Part shown: positions 10,603 through 23,010 of the stretch, in pieces
Layout of the letters: every line of letters starts with the position of its first letter
Position numbering within the stretch: the stretch's first letter is position 1
NCBI GenBank assembly: GCA_921293015.1
Contig: OV121085.1
Location: 24,999,911-25,063,910 of the forward strand
DNA from: Phorcus lineatus
Taxonomy: Eukaryota; Mollusca; Gastropoda; Trochida; Trochidae
Reading direction: 5' to 3'
DNA: 64,000 nucleotides
Program-made: the position numbers and the translations under genes
The notes under the pieces: model-generated
The model's database searches: none
What the model was told of the DNA's origin: nothing
Seen by the model: the letters and a program-made list of their open reading frames with translations, nothing else

Positions 10603-12987
10603 AATTAAAGGAAAAAAAAAAGAAAGACTAGAGACCATTCAAACAGGAAAAATAAAAGGAATTATATTCAGAAGTAAAGCAAAATGGTACGAAGAAGGTT
10701 AAAAAAACACAGAATACTTCCTCAATCTAGAGAAAAGAAATTACATCAATAAGCATATGAAAGAAATAATTGATTCAAATGGAAAGAGTATAACTAGTAT
10801 GAATGACATAGTTAACAGTTAACGAAACTTCACAATTTTACAAAAACCTTTATTGCAGTCAGCATGAGAAAAATTGGGAAGACTTATCCAACAAGTTTAC
10901 GAATATTGACATAAACTAAATCAAAAAGAGAGAAACAGCTGTGAAGAAACTATTACTTTAAAGGAATATGCGTGTGTCCTAAAATGTATGAAAAATCGGA
11001 AGAGTCCGGATAGGACGGTTTTACAGCCGAAGTCTACAAGTTCTTCTGATTAGATATTAGAACTACTCTCCTTAGATCAATTATATATGCTTTTGAAACT
11101 GGAACTTTGTCATCTTTTCAAAATCAAGGTATAATTACCTGCATCCCTAAAGAAAATAGAGACAGGCGATCTCAAAAACTGGCGATCAATAACTTTATTA
11201 AATGTAGACTATAAAATAGCATCTGGAGTAATGGCAAATAGAATGAAAAATGTTCGCCAAATATCATAAGCGAAACGCAAACAGGTTTTCTTAATTAAGA
11301 ACCGTTTCATTGGGGAAAATACAAGAATATTATATGATATAATGAATTATTGTGAAGTACACAAAAAGCCAGGACTTCTAATAAGTGTTGATTTTGAGAA
11401 GGCTTTTGATACTGTAGAGTGGAATTTCATAGACAGAGCTCTAGAATCTTTTAATTTTGGGCCTACTCTTAGACGATGGATTAAATTGTTTCAATGTAAC
11501 AGTAATAGCGCAATAATAAATACAGGACATATTTCAAACTATTTCAACCTTGAAAGAGGCTGTAGACAAGGCGACCCCATCTCCCCATATCTATTTATTG
11601 TCTGTATAGAATTATTATCCATATCTATCAAGAATAACGAACGGATAAAAAGCATAGACATTCATGGTGTTGAATATTTAACTTTTCAATACGCTGATGA
11701 TGCCAATTTCACTTTAGAAGGATCACAAGAGGGCCTTTCAGAACTTATTGGTACCCTAATAGATTTCGCATTTGCATACGGTTTAAAGATTAATTGTGAT
11801 AAGACTAAGCCTATCTGGATCGGTTCAAAAAAGAATTCAAATGAACAACTATGTCCCAATATACCTCTCCAATGGTCAAAAGAACCTTTCAAAATTCTAG
11901 GGATATGTTCTCGACTGACTTAAAAGAAATCATTTCCATGAACTTTGACAAACAAATTGACAAAGCAAGAAAAATATGCTTTTCCTGGTCCAAAAGACTG
12001 CTTACGTTGAATGGGAAAATTGCAATTATTAAGTCACAAATTATCCCTTTATTTACACATCTATTTTCAGCCCTTCCACAGCCGGACAAAACCTTCTTTA
12101 AATCGCTAAACGCAATCTTGTTTAAGTTCATTTGAAATGGGAAACGAGATAAAATAAAAAGACGAATGTTGATGAATGACTACTCAGAAGGAGGGCTTGG
12201 CATGGTTAACGTTGAAGCTTTTTGTAAATACATGAAATTGAAATGGATAAAACGAATGACAAACAAAGATGGCTTCTGGCAACATTTAGCCAGGTGTTCA
12301 ATGATAAATTTTGAAAATAGCGATATCCTTAATTTCCCAAAACATCAATTAAAAAAGATAATTAAACATGTCATTAATGACTTCTGGAAGGATGTTCTAG
12401 CTATTTATAATAACCTGCATACTTTTGAGATTAAGAACACAGTCGAATTTAGGAATCTTCCGTTAATGAGTTACATTCCCTTAGAGGACTTTAGAACATA
12501 TGTTAAATGGTCTCTATGTGGAATAGAATATATTCAAGATCTAATGACTGACTATGGACATTCCAATATAATTTCACCCATCGGATCATATCCACAAAAA
12601 TCATTTCTCTTCAAAATAGGATTTACAGAGGATAATCTCTGTACCTTTTGCCAATCTGAAAATGAAACACTTGAACATTTTTTTTTATGTCAAAAGGTTC
12701 AAATTCTGATACACAAGCTCATAACCTGGTATGAAAGAAATACTTCTAGAAAATTAATCCTTAACTGTAATAATTTTCTCCTTGGCAATCCAAAGTTGAA
12801 TATTCTTGAAAATTATATTTTCATAATTATAAAACGTTACATACAAAAGTGTCAATATACCCACACATCTCCCATATTTCTTCAGTTTTTATATCATATA
12901 AAACATTATCATAACATTGAACAATTCATTTCTGAAGATAAAAGTGAATTTATAAAAAAAATGGGCCCAATTGCAGCTGTAGTTTGA
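10603..12987 (+). pseudogene. LINE ORF2 reverse transcriptase and C-terminus, broken
   Basis: Starts with a linker (key piece 'IFRSKAKWYEEG') and then the RT domain: 'ISVDFEKAFDTVEW' (about 11380-11420), 'RGCRQGDPISPYLF' (about 11556-11597) and the catalytic 'FQYADDA' (about 11686-11706). The frame shifts near 11900, has a TGA in place of an expected Trp at about 12133, and continues from 12166. The C-terminal Cys/His motif C-x2-C-x8-H-x4-C is at about 12642-12690. This enzyme would copy LINE RNA at the nicked target. The 10700-11340 part carries several further stops. Confidence 0.85.
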
Positions 12988-13129
12988 CTCAAACCAAACC
13001 AATGTATTATTTGATATGTTTTTACCTCTTACAAACTATCTCCCACTCCCTCCCTCTCTCTTCATTTCTAGCTACCTCTCCGTCAATCTCCTCTCTTCAT
13101 AAAATTTATACTATGACTATAATAACTCT

Positions 13130-13520
13130 AGAAGAGGAACTATAAATCTTTAGTTTCGTTTTGATTTCGCGCATGCGCTCTTAGAATTTATTGAGTTATG
13201 GCGCCCAAAATTAAAACAAGTTTACTTCGGTTGTAGAAACCGTTCTATGGGTGATAGAAATTTCATTCACAGTGTCAGGTAAGTATCATCCATTTGTAAC
13301 ATCCATTCGCCGACTAGCTTTGTATAAAACGACCATGACGTTCGTATTTCGCCATGTAAACACGCAGTATGTTGTTAAAACAGTCGCATCTGGCGGCGCT
13401 AGAAAATTCGGCCACAGGGGCTAATTGCGCTATAACGGTAGCGAGGGCGAGTGCTGGAAAATTCAGCCACGGGGGCAAAACTGGTCAAAATAATATTCAG
13501 CAACGTAAGAGTTAATGAGT
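13130..13520 (+). repeat. Dispersed repeat family C, copy 1
   Basis: A repeat of roughly 0.4 kb containing two copies of the phrase 'gaaaattc(a/g)gccac' and 'acggtagcgaggg'. The same sequence occurs at 55080-55410 (plus), 34830-35050 (minus) and 42720-42960 (minus), with a small piece at 16245-16310. It has no coding capacity. Inner landmarks such as 'tttgtataaaac' keep their order between copies. Confidence 0.65.
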
Positions 13521-13559
13521 TTTTAAGATAAGACAACAAAGATATGAGGTAGATGCCCT

Positions 13560-14775
13560 GCCATGCCCATATTTGAGGGGGAATCAAAACCACATCTACA
13601 AACTTTAGTCTCCATGAATTTCACTCAAAATTGGAGGAAAATTTATAAAACCAAATCATATTACGTTAATCATTATCCAAAATAGAAAACAAATTCTTAC
13701 AAAAAAATAGCAATAAGGGAGTAACTATTCTAATTCATTTGCATACTCTTATAATCATATAAATGCTCTCTTATATCTTGTGGAAATACTCTCTGTTATC
13801 TCTTAACACATTTAAATAAATCTAAAAACTGTTTTGAATGAACATGATATCACATATCACAAACATCCTACCTCCCTCTTTTGACTCTCCCATTGTTGTC
13901 CACACATTCCATTCACATCAACCACATTCCTACCAATTCGCAATGGAAATCGCTAGGATATCAGGTTTTGAAACGCTTGTCCCTGGTCAACTGTTTGTAA
14001 GGGCAGTCTTAACGAGCAGAGTCATACACGGGCAAATTGCTGACCATTTTATGTTTATTTTTTCCTTATTTATTGTGATACAGACTTGGGCTCATATGAA
14101 TCCTCTTTACCACATCATTTGTAGCCCTAGCTCATCATATGAATCCCTGCCATAATCTTAATTTTGGGGTTAAGACAATGACATTTACACGTCTTTTTCT
14201 CAAAACTACAGATGATATTCTCAAAATTCTAGATCCCTAGCATGAATGGTGTCTGAAATAAAAGATGACAGAACATTTGACGGTGGGTACCCTGCCTATA
14301 TTTCAAGGGTGGTCAAGAGCAAAACTAAAAAACATTAATCTTTAGGGAACAAAGATGTTGTTCTGAAAATTTTAGCTTCCTATGCCAACAAGTTTTGGTT
14401 TTGGTAAATCACCCTAAACATGTACCCCTGCCATGCCCATATCATTTGGGGTAGGACAATGAAATTTACACATCTCAATACTACAAGAATGATAAATTAA
14501 AAATTCCTAGCATTTATAGTTTCTTGAAAATAGATAAAAGAAGATTTGAGGGTTGACACCCTGCCTCACCCACATTCGAAGGGGGTAGGACAATAAAATT
14601 TAAACATCTTTGTTTCAAACCTACAAAGATGATGTTCTCAAAATTTTAGTTCTCAATAGTTTGACTGAAATCTGAAAAAAAGACTACAGAACATTAGGGG
14701 TGGCCACGCCCATATTTGAAGGGGGTCAAGACCAAAGTTACAAACATTCAACTCCATGGAACAAATATGTTATTG
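13560..14775 (+). repeat. Dispersed repeat family B, copy 2 (left part)
   Basis: Diverged, loosely tandem sequence with repeated 'ccctgcca(t/c)gcccatat' and 'aggacaatgaaatttacac' phrases at intervals of roughly 130-170 bp. It corresponds to 1-780 and 20050-20900. Its right part continues at 15422-15870 after the inserted element. No gene is present; the frame at 13838-14155 is not protein-like. Confidence 0.5.
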
Positions 14776-15421
14776 CAGGGGTAGAAACTAACCTGAAATG
14801 GTCACTAGACATTTGGGCTAGTGGTTTTCAGATCTTACTAGCCCAGCCAACTTACAACTAGCCCAGTCAAAAAATGAGACAGTTCACTTCAAAATGACAA
14901 TTCCTTTATCTAAACAGATTTGTATTAAATCTTCATTAGAGAAGACTTTGTTGTCATTACATAATTACAATTTCTATATTTCAGCAGATTTGTTTCTAAT
15001 CTTCAATAGAGAAGACTTTGTTGTCTGTTTTGTTTTTTTTGTTTGGTGGGGGCTCAACACGCTTTAAATACTGCCACATTTTCCCATGGAAAATTGCAGA
15101 CGACTATCTCCTGTGAAGCATGGGCAGCAGTTTGCTTCCGATTTACGGGAATAACCAAAGTTATTTGATTGGAACACCCGATAATCCAGATACTTTACTT
15201 ATCCACGGTATGGATGAACGAGAATCCATAGCGACCCACTTCCGCGTTTACGAAATGAAAACAAACTTTGGACGTTTGGTGATAAATATCTTTTGTCAAA
15301 TTGGATAATTTGAAATAACTTGATTTAAACTTTTGATCATTTAGAATTATCTATTTCTCAGTATGATAAAAATATCAAGTCGCCATACGGGCTAGCGGGC
15401 GAGCATTAGTTTCTATCCCTG
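14776..15421. mobile_element. 646-bp TIR element with 5-bp target duplication
   Basis: The left end reads CAGGGGTAGAAACTAA and the reverse complement of the right end reads CAGGGATAGAAACTAA, a 15/16 match. TATTG lies on both sides (14771-14775 and 15422-15426). Family B sequence continues across the gap once one TATTG is removed. Inside are two 'tagatttgt' arms and 'gggctag' phrases near each end. There is no coding. The CAGGG-type end recalls hAT elements, but those usually make 8-bp duplications. Confidence 0.75.
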
Positions 15422-15870
15422 TATTGTGAAAATTTGAGCTTCAAACTCAATTAAGTTTAGGTTTTCTAAAATGAACATAAATGTATACCCCTGCCACACT
15501 TATACTATTCAGGGTACGACAATGAAAGTTACACACTTTAATCTCCATCCTACAAAGTTGATAATTCACAAATTGAAAAAATCCTAGCACTGGTGGTTTT
15601 TTAAAAGTAGACAGATGAAGATTTAAGTGTGGACACTCTGCCAATACCATTTTTGAAAGGGTGTCAACACCAAAGTTATAAATTTGAGTCATCATGTCAG
15701 AAAAATGCTATCTTAAACTTTCAGACTCCTATGCAAATTGGTTCTGGAGAAGAGGAGTTTATAAGATTTTAGAGGAAATGTCAGCCACGCCCATATTTGA
15801 GGGGGGTCAGTCTTATAAGTACAAATGGATCGCTTTGGTCAAAGGTACTTCCCATAAAAAGAAGAATATG
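15422..15870 (+). repeat. Dispersed repeat family B, copy 2 (right part)
   Basis: Continues the family B sequence after the 646-bp insertion, again with 'cctgccac', 'agggtacgacaatgaa' and 'cacgcccatatttgagg' phrases. Non-coding. Confidence 0.45.
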
Positions 15871-15899
15871 AAGGGTTTTTTTTGGCATGGTCACTAATT

Positions 15900-16200
15900 C
15901 TATATAATAGAATTGCCATTGGTTAAGGAATCTGTACACATGGTTTCATCTTTTCTACTTGCTTCAGGAGAAGATGAAAATAGTTTTCAGGGTGTGGCCA
16001 CCATGACCCTCATTAGGGGCCACAAGGTCATTAAATCTATAAATCAAAAACCTCTTTATTCAAGGAGTTTGTACACAACATTTCAGGTTCCTTGAGTAAA
16101 AGGTTCTAGAAGTCAACATATCAAAAAAGGTTTACAGATCGACAGACAGATATACAGAAATAAGACATGCAATGCCAAAAGTTCATTGGGCTTCTCAGGC
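15900..16200 (+). repeat. Dispersed repeat family D, copy 1
   Basis: Contains 'agaagatgaaaatagtttt', 'agggtgtggcc', 'aaatctataaatcaaaa' and a run of 'gacagacaga' followed by a terminal 'gctagatgagctaaaa'. The same order recurs in 29890-30060, 31490-31740 and 32270-32755. The microsatellite followed by a short 3' end resembles pearl-type elements, so these may be a second, older Helentron-like family. Confidence 0.5.
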
Positions 16201-16810
16201 TAGATGAGCTAAAATTTATATGCGATCCGTCATATAGGAAATTCAGCTAGTTGCAGCAATTAAAAATTACTGACGGTGAGAATTGGGTTGGGAAATTCAG
16301 CCACAGAAGAAACTAGATGAGCGTTTGCAGGACACTGCAAAAGCAGAGCAGCCCAAAAACTGTCAGTTCGGCCTTCCCCAGTTCTGCTTTCTACACAGCC
16401 ACAATAAATATACCTTAATATGAAAAGTCAATATAATATACATTTTTTTAAGTCATTTCAGAACTTGTAACTTTGAACTTGACCTTTGATGCAAGTATGT
16501 CCTAAGAATTCCCAGGGGGTATAATGATTAATCTAAAATCTCAAAAAGTTATTTCTGATTAAAAAATGTAACTTCTTATCCCATGACCTTGACCCTTGAC
16601 ACACAAGTCACACAATCTATTATCACTTTCGTTTCAGTTATCATGTTTACAAAGATTTTTATACAGGATATTAAAACTCGTGCCCTTGACCTTTGACCTC
16701 ATTTTGAAACGTGTCAAAAGAATCTCCAGGGCGTACAATCAATAACTGTTTAACAGGAGTACTCAAAACTGATTTCTTGTTATTCGAGGCCACTTAATCT
16801 ATGATCACCT
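16201..16810. other. Non-coding stretch with 'ccttgacctttgacc' phrases
   Basis: AT-rich DNA in which the phrase 'gaccttgacc' or 'cttgacctttgac' recurs, as also at 17440-17610. These are typical of degenerate core repeats in mollusc introns. A short family C fragment lies at 16245-16310. No gene is visible. Confidence 0.4.
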
Positions 16811-16814
16811 TTCA

Positions 16815-17375
16815 TGGGTATGTAAGACTCGAATCCATGGCAGGCCTCAAATCTGTGGCGGATTTCCAAATCTATGGCAGATTTTAAAATGCCTGACATT
16901 TGTACCTTTTCATGTATTTTACTGCAATGATTAACCAAACCTAACACTAGACAAACTAACCCTAAAATTCGTCGACAGGAATCCAAGGGTTACAAAAGAT
17001 AGTCTTTCAATATCTTAGGGCTAAAGAAGACAGACTCTCCGAGAGCTAAAAAGATCCTACAAAATAAACACAATTGATGTGGCATGAAGCGGCAAATGTC
17101 TTATTAACATGTAAGGTATTGTTTAATGTATTTTCGTAATTGGGATATGGACTCTTATTATTTGGTCGGTCGTTATCCGTTATCTCTGTAACTTCCCTAA
17201 TTATTACGGTAGTGACGCAATTAGGCCTTTTGAGGGGAACAGTTAGCTATTATGACGTCATCGCACAATAACGTCACTTAGCATGACGTCATTAACAGTC
17301 TAAAAATCAAACAAGCCACAAATAAGGAAATCCGCCATAGATTAGAGACCCGCCACAGATCTGAGTCCTACAGGT
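16815..17375. mobile_element. About 560-bp element with roughly 55-bp inverted ends
   Basis: The left arm (about 16820-16875) and right arm (about 17330-17375) are inverted copies. Key matching pieces are 'caaatctgtggcgga' on the left and 'ccgccacagatctga' on the right, and 'atggcagattt' with 'aaatccgccat'. The centre has several TGACGTCA-like sites. No protein is encoded. The target duplication is unresolved; TA is possible. Confidence 0.6.
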
Positions 17376-17389
17376 ATAACAATCATGTA

Positions 17390-17995
17390 ATGATTAAAAG
17401 TGCTAATAAGTTAATAAGCATTTTTCCAAAACCATGCATAAGTTATGACCTTGCTGTGAACTTGACCTATGATCAATTGTAGCAAAAACCTTTTCTAAAT
17501 ATTGATACTTCGCCAAAGATGATATATACCAAATATGAATCAAGTTATTTTGTTAACAATTTTGTTTTTATGGATTTCACAACTCACAACCTTGACCTTT
17601 GACTTCAGTGTGCATGTCAAAACATGTCCTCCCAGGTATAAGTAAGAAGTTATGTATGTGAGTTCTGAAAACCTTTGTGGGAAAAAGTTATAGCTAAATA
17701 CAATGTGCAACTGCGTCAAAGGTGGAAACTGGACAAAAACTTAAAGCTCCCTAATTTGATCAGGCTGTTACATATGACGAAAAAAATATTCAACAACCTG
17801 AGGTTTAAATATCCATCTGACAAAGATTATAGAGTCAGGAAAAAGCGTAGTTTGAAAGGTGAAAGTTACTCATTACAAAATTTTAGCTACGGGAATGCAA
17901 GAGTTGTTTTTTTTGAGAAGTCAAATATCAAAGTTGACAGACAGATGCCAGTTAGACACACAACTAATGGACGCTGGCCCACGCCATAAGCCCAT
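17390..17995 (+). repeat. Degenerate pearl-like core repeats
   Basis: Contains 'cttgacctttgac' phrases, then a 'gacagacagatgcca' stretch and an ending 'acgccataagcccatctgacc', which matches the ending of the family D unit near 32710. The open frame 17675-17989 is a by-product of this repeat and is not protein-like. Confidence 0.45.
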
Positions 17996-18005
17996 CTGAC
18001 CTTAA

Positions 18006-18122
18006 AGGCCTGGGCCTAGATTTTCAAAGCTCTCTAAGGCTAAGATAGTCGTAGGCCAATGTTAAATAATAGTAATTACGACTATCTTAGTGCTAAGAGA
18101 GCTTTGAAAATCTAGGCCCAGA
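18006..18122. mobile_element. Foldback MITE next to the duplicated katanin exon
   Basis: A near-perfect inverted repeat with arms of about 42 bp (18009-18050 and 18076-18118) around a 25-bp loop. The arm starts 'gggcctagattttcaaag' and returns as 'ctttgaaaatctaggccc'. In the katanin transcript it would form a strong hairpin about 55 nt downstream of the 5' splice site of exon 6b (18172). It has no coding capacity. Its short length and long arms are typical of Tc1/mariner-derived MITEs. Confidence 0.8.
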
Positions 18123-18156
18123 TTGGCCTAAAATTTTACAGCAAGCAAATTCCTTA

Positions 18157-20049
<1,893 letters not shown>

Positions 20050-20900
20050 TAAGTAGCAGTGAACTGTCTCTCTAGAGGGAGGGTGGGTAGAGGGGGCTCA
20101 CAGATTCTTTAAAACAAATAGAAGTTATAGAGTAACTATATTTTGATTTATTTACACATTGTTGTATTTTAGCTCTCTTATATCTTGCGGAACCAAAAGC
20201 ATTCTTTAAATTAGCATATATCATTTCTAACTGGCATCCTACCTCCGTCTTCTCACTCCCACCTTCATTGACCACCCATCCCAAATTAGCATCAACAAAA
20301 TCCTTGACAAAATCAAAGATATGAGGTTTCTATCTGCTTGTCCCTGGTTAATCCCTGTTTGTAAAGTGCAATCTTAATGAGCTCAGTCATACACGACATT
20401 GCTAACCATTCTCTGTTTATATTTTGCATATCTATTGTGCAACAGACATGGACTTAGCCTTGTTAGAATTCCTTTTTCACATTGATGTATATTCATGTGA
20501 TTCAAATTGACCATTTCACAAAGGTTTTTAAAATGGTTGACCGTTTTTATTTGCAACCCTGCAACCAACCAAATGAACCCCTGCCACACCCTTAATTTTG
20601 GGGGTAGGACAATGACATTTACACATCTTTGTCTCAAACCAACTGATATGATATTCTCCAAATTTCACATCCCTAGAATGATTGGTGTCTGAGACAAAAG
20701 AATATTTGACGGTGGGTACCCTGCCACGCCGATATTTCAAGGGGGGTTAGGACCAAATCTAAAAAATTTAATTTTCATAGAACAAAGATGTTATTCTGAA
20801 AATTTTTAGCTTCCTACGCCAACAAGTTTTGGTTTTGGTGTTTCAACAATACATAAACCCCTAGCATTAAAGATTTCTTGACAATAGACGAAAGAAATTT
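20050..20900 (+). repeat. Dispersed repeat family B, copy 3
   Basis: Shares its order of landmarks with 1-780 and 13690-14640: 'ctctcttatatcttg', 'tttatattttgcatatc', 'gcaaccctgc', 'ggggtaggacaatgacattt' and 'taccctgccacgcc'. Non-coding; the minus-strand frames here are not protein-like. Confidence 0.55.
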
Positions 20901-21990
20901 GAGAGTTGATAACCTGCCAAAAGTTTTGATTATTATGAGATTTCACATCACTAACAGTTTTTTTTAACAATTTGTGCACATGCAAATTTCTTACTGAATC
21001 AAAGTCAGTTCTTTTCACTTTATAATGATGTCTTAGTGATAAAGTTTTTCCACCTGATTCAGAAAATAGTAAATGCAAAAGACAAATACATGAAAAATCT
21101 CTGTTCAGTTCACATGATAAGAAAAGAGAAACAGACCATTTATGCAATGTTTGCTTTATTTTATGTATACAGCGCATATACATATCATATATCATATCGA
21201 AGACAATTAATTTCTTTTGACAATGATATAGATGATTTTGGAATTCATCTTTCAGAGTTGTAGAGAGAGAGTTGTAAAACCCAAAACTTGCCCTATCTAT
21301 TTTTGTGATTGTAAACATTTGATATGGAATTGGGAAAATCTTTTCTTCTTTATGGTTATAAAATAGTTATCAAAAAGCGCAAAAATAGTACTAACATTAA
21401 TAGTAAAAAGTACTAAAGGAAGGTAGATGATACATTTTTACAAGATGACATAGCAAAATAAGCTTTTTGTGCAGTGCTTGCTGTCTCAGATGCTGTCAAA
21501 TTTTTACATGGAATTAACAAATATAAATAATATAAAGAAGATAAAGATAAAAGAAGATATAAAAACAACTAAGAATTAAAAATATCTGGAAATCACCTTT
21601 TTTCGTTAAATGCAGTATGTTCATTTCAGGTAACACAGATACATACTTTATATAGATTTGAAGACAATTTTTTCCTTAAAAAAAATGACCCTTTGTTATT
21701 GAAATCTGGTCATGGTTTCACAAAAGAGCGAGAACAACGAAAAGGTGTGGCAATGGAGTGATTGCACACGTCTAAGCAAACATAAAACATGCGCGGCTCG
21801 ATAAGTTTAATAAGCTTGTGTCAAAGATAAATTTCTACAAAACATACAACTTCATTATTTAGAACAACAGGTGGAAAAATATCAGTTGATAAAGAGGAGC
21901 ATTGATCCGACACTACTCAGCGGTGGATTTTTTTTATTACATAGACTGCATTTTATGCATCTTGAATAATTAACTGAGTTGCACTGAGCA
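20901..21990 (-). repeat. Dispersed repeat family A, inverted copy
   Basis: Read on the minus strand, this segment matches 1900-3300. The pieces 'ttttcttatcatgtga', 'gcactgcacaaaaagctta' and 'cgcgcatgttttatgtttg' align in order with the family A landmarks. It is more diverged than the 48470 copy and no long frame is present. Confidence 0.55.
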
Positions 21991-22329
21991 TATGTTGGCT
22001 GCATCATAGTTTTATATCTTTTATTACTTCCACAGTTAACCAAATACAAAAATCTAAGACACTTTTTCGGATTTTACAATAGCAAAATCTAGCATGACAT
22101 ATTTTGTCCGTGGAAGGTTCAGGAAGGCAAGAGGACTTGTAAACACAGACAGAATACAGTTTTCTTCCTTTAAATGCACATTTTTCGTTCTTCATGAATA
22201 AAATATGTCACATTTTTAAAACGTTGGTTCTATTTTTATAATAGCATAATGAATCAATTGTTTCAAGTAACGTTGAGACTTGAAATTACATTGCATACAA
22301 ATTATAGTTGCTAGTAATAGGTGGCAGTG
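21991..22329. other. Intron sequence, nothing recognised
   Basis: AT-rich DNA between the family A copy and the DIRS element; no supported feature. Confidence 0.4.
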
Positions 22330-23010
22330 CTTAATGCATTTGCTCGGGCGGCTCCAAATTGCTGCTGAGCAGATCTCTTAAATGGGCAGGGCTGCGGCAT
22401 ACCTCTTAGAGGTTGCCACTGCCCTATTCAAATGGGCCTTCAGACCCTCTGGGGGCGTCTCGCCCTTATGTACATAAGCCAAATAAATGGCAGAAACCAG
22501 CCATCTGGAAATAGTCTGTTTACTGGCTGGAAATACAGTTTTCCCGCCCTCATAGCAACAAAAAATTTGCTTATCCTTCTTTTGTCAGTTGTGCGCTTGA
22601 GATACACTTTAAGTGATCTACGGACATCAAAGACATGAGGTTTGGCATTAACCGAGGCGCTAGTTGAAGTGGCCTGACGGAGAACGGGAAGCTCAATAGG
22701 TGCTGTCACATGAAAACTGTCTAACACGGTACCTACAGGCGTAGAAAAAGGATTGAGATCCCCTCTACCGACACATCAGTGCGCGTAACAGGCCCATCGA
22801 TCCTTATATTTAAGGTTTGTCGAATCCCTCCTCGAAGCCAGAATTGTGTCAGTAACTGCTGCTGAAATTCCGCTCTTCTGCTGGCGATCCCTGATAGAGG
22901 CCAGGGATTCGGATGTGGCTCTCCGTCCTGAGACAGTAGATTGGGAAGACTCGGTAATAGAGCGGGAGGCTGTACTAGACACCCCAGAACTACCTGAAAC
23001 CAACTATGAG
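22330..23010 (-). pseudogene. DIRS-1 tyrosine recombinase, broken
   Basis: The frame at 22733-22440 contains 'KPHVFDVRRSLKVYLKRT' and, after a frame change, pieces such as 'KAHSNRAVATS', the H-x-x-R box typical of DIRS recombinases, then a possible 'SAAIW' segment near 22370. The N-terminal part is at 23000-22740 ('GISAAVTDTILASRRDST'). The recombinase would integrate the circular DNA copy. The final catalytic Tyr region falls where the frame is lost, near 22335. Confidence 0.6.

Larger units (their letters stand above)
6480..13110 (+). mobile_element. L1-like (Tx1/L1 clade) non-LTR retrotransposon, nearly full length, interrupted
   Basis: In order on the plus strand there are a coiled-coil ORF1, an apurinic endonuclease domain, a reverse transcriptase with an F-Q-Y-A-D-D active site, and a C-terminal Cys/His motif. 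This is the layout of L1-like LINEs. Two insertions (about 8731-9566 and 9893-10602) split ORF2. In both cases the LINE reading resumes on the far side. Stops and frameshifts show it is dead. A clear poly-A tail was not found, so the 3' boundary near 13110 is approximate. Confidence 0.8.

Noticed and set aside
13838-14155. 105-residue gene
   Set aside because: Falls inside repeat family B and is rich in Ser/His/Phe without domain pattern; likely chance.
20806-21318. 170-residue minus-strand gene
   Set aside because: Lies across the junction of repeat families B and A; no conserved motif.
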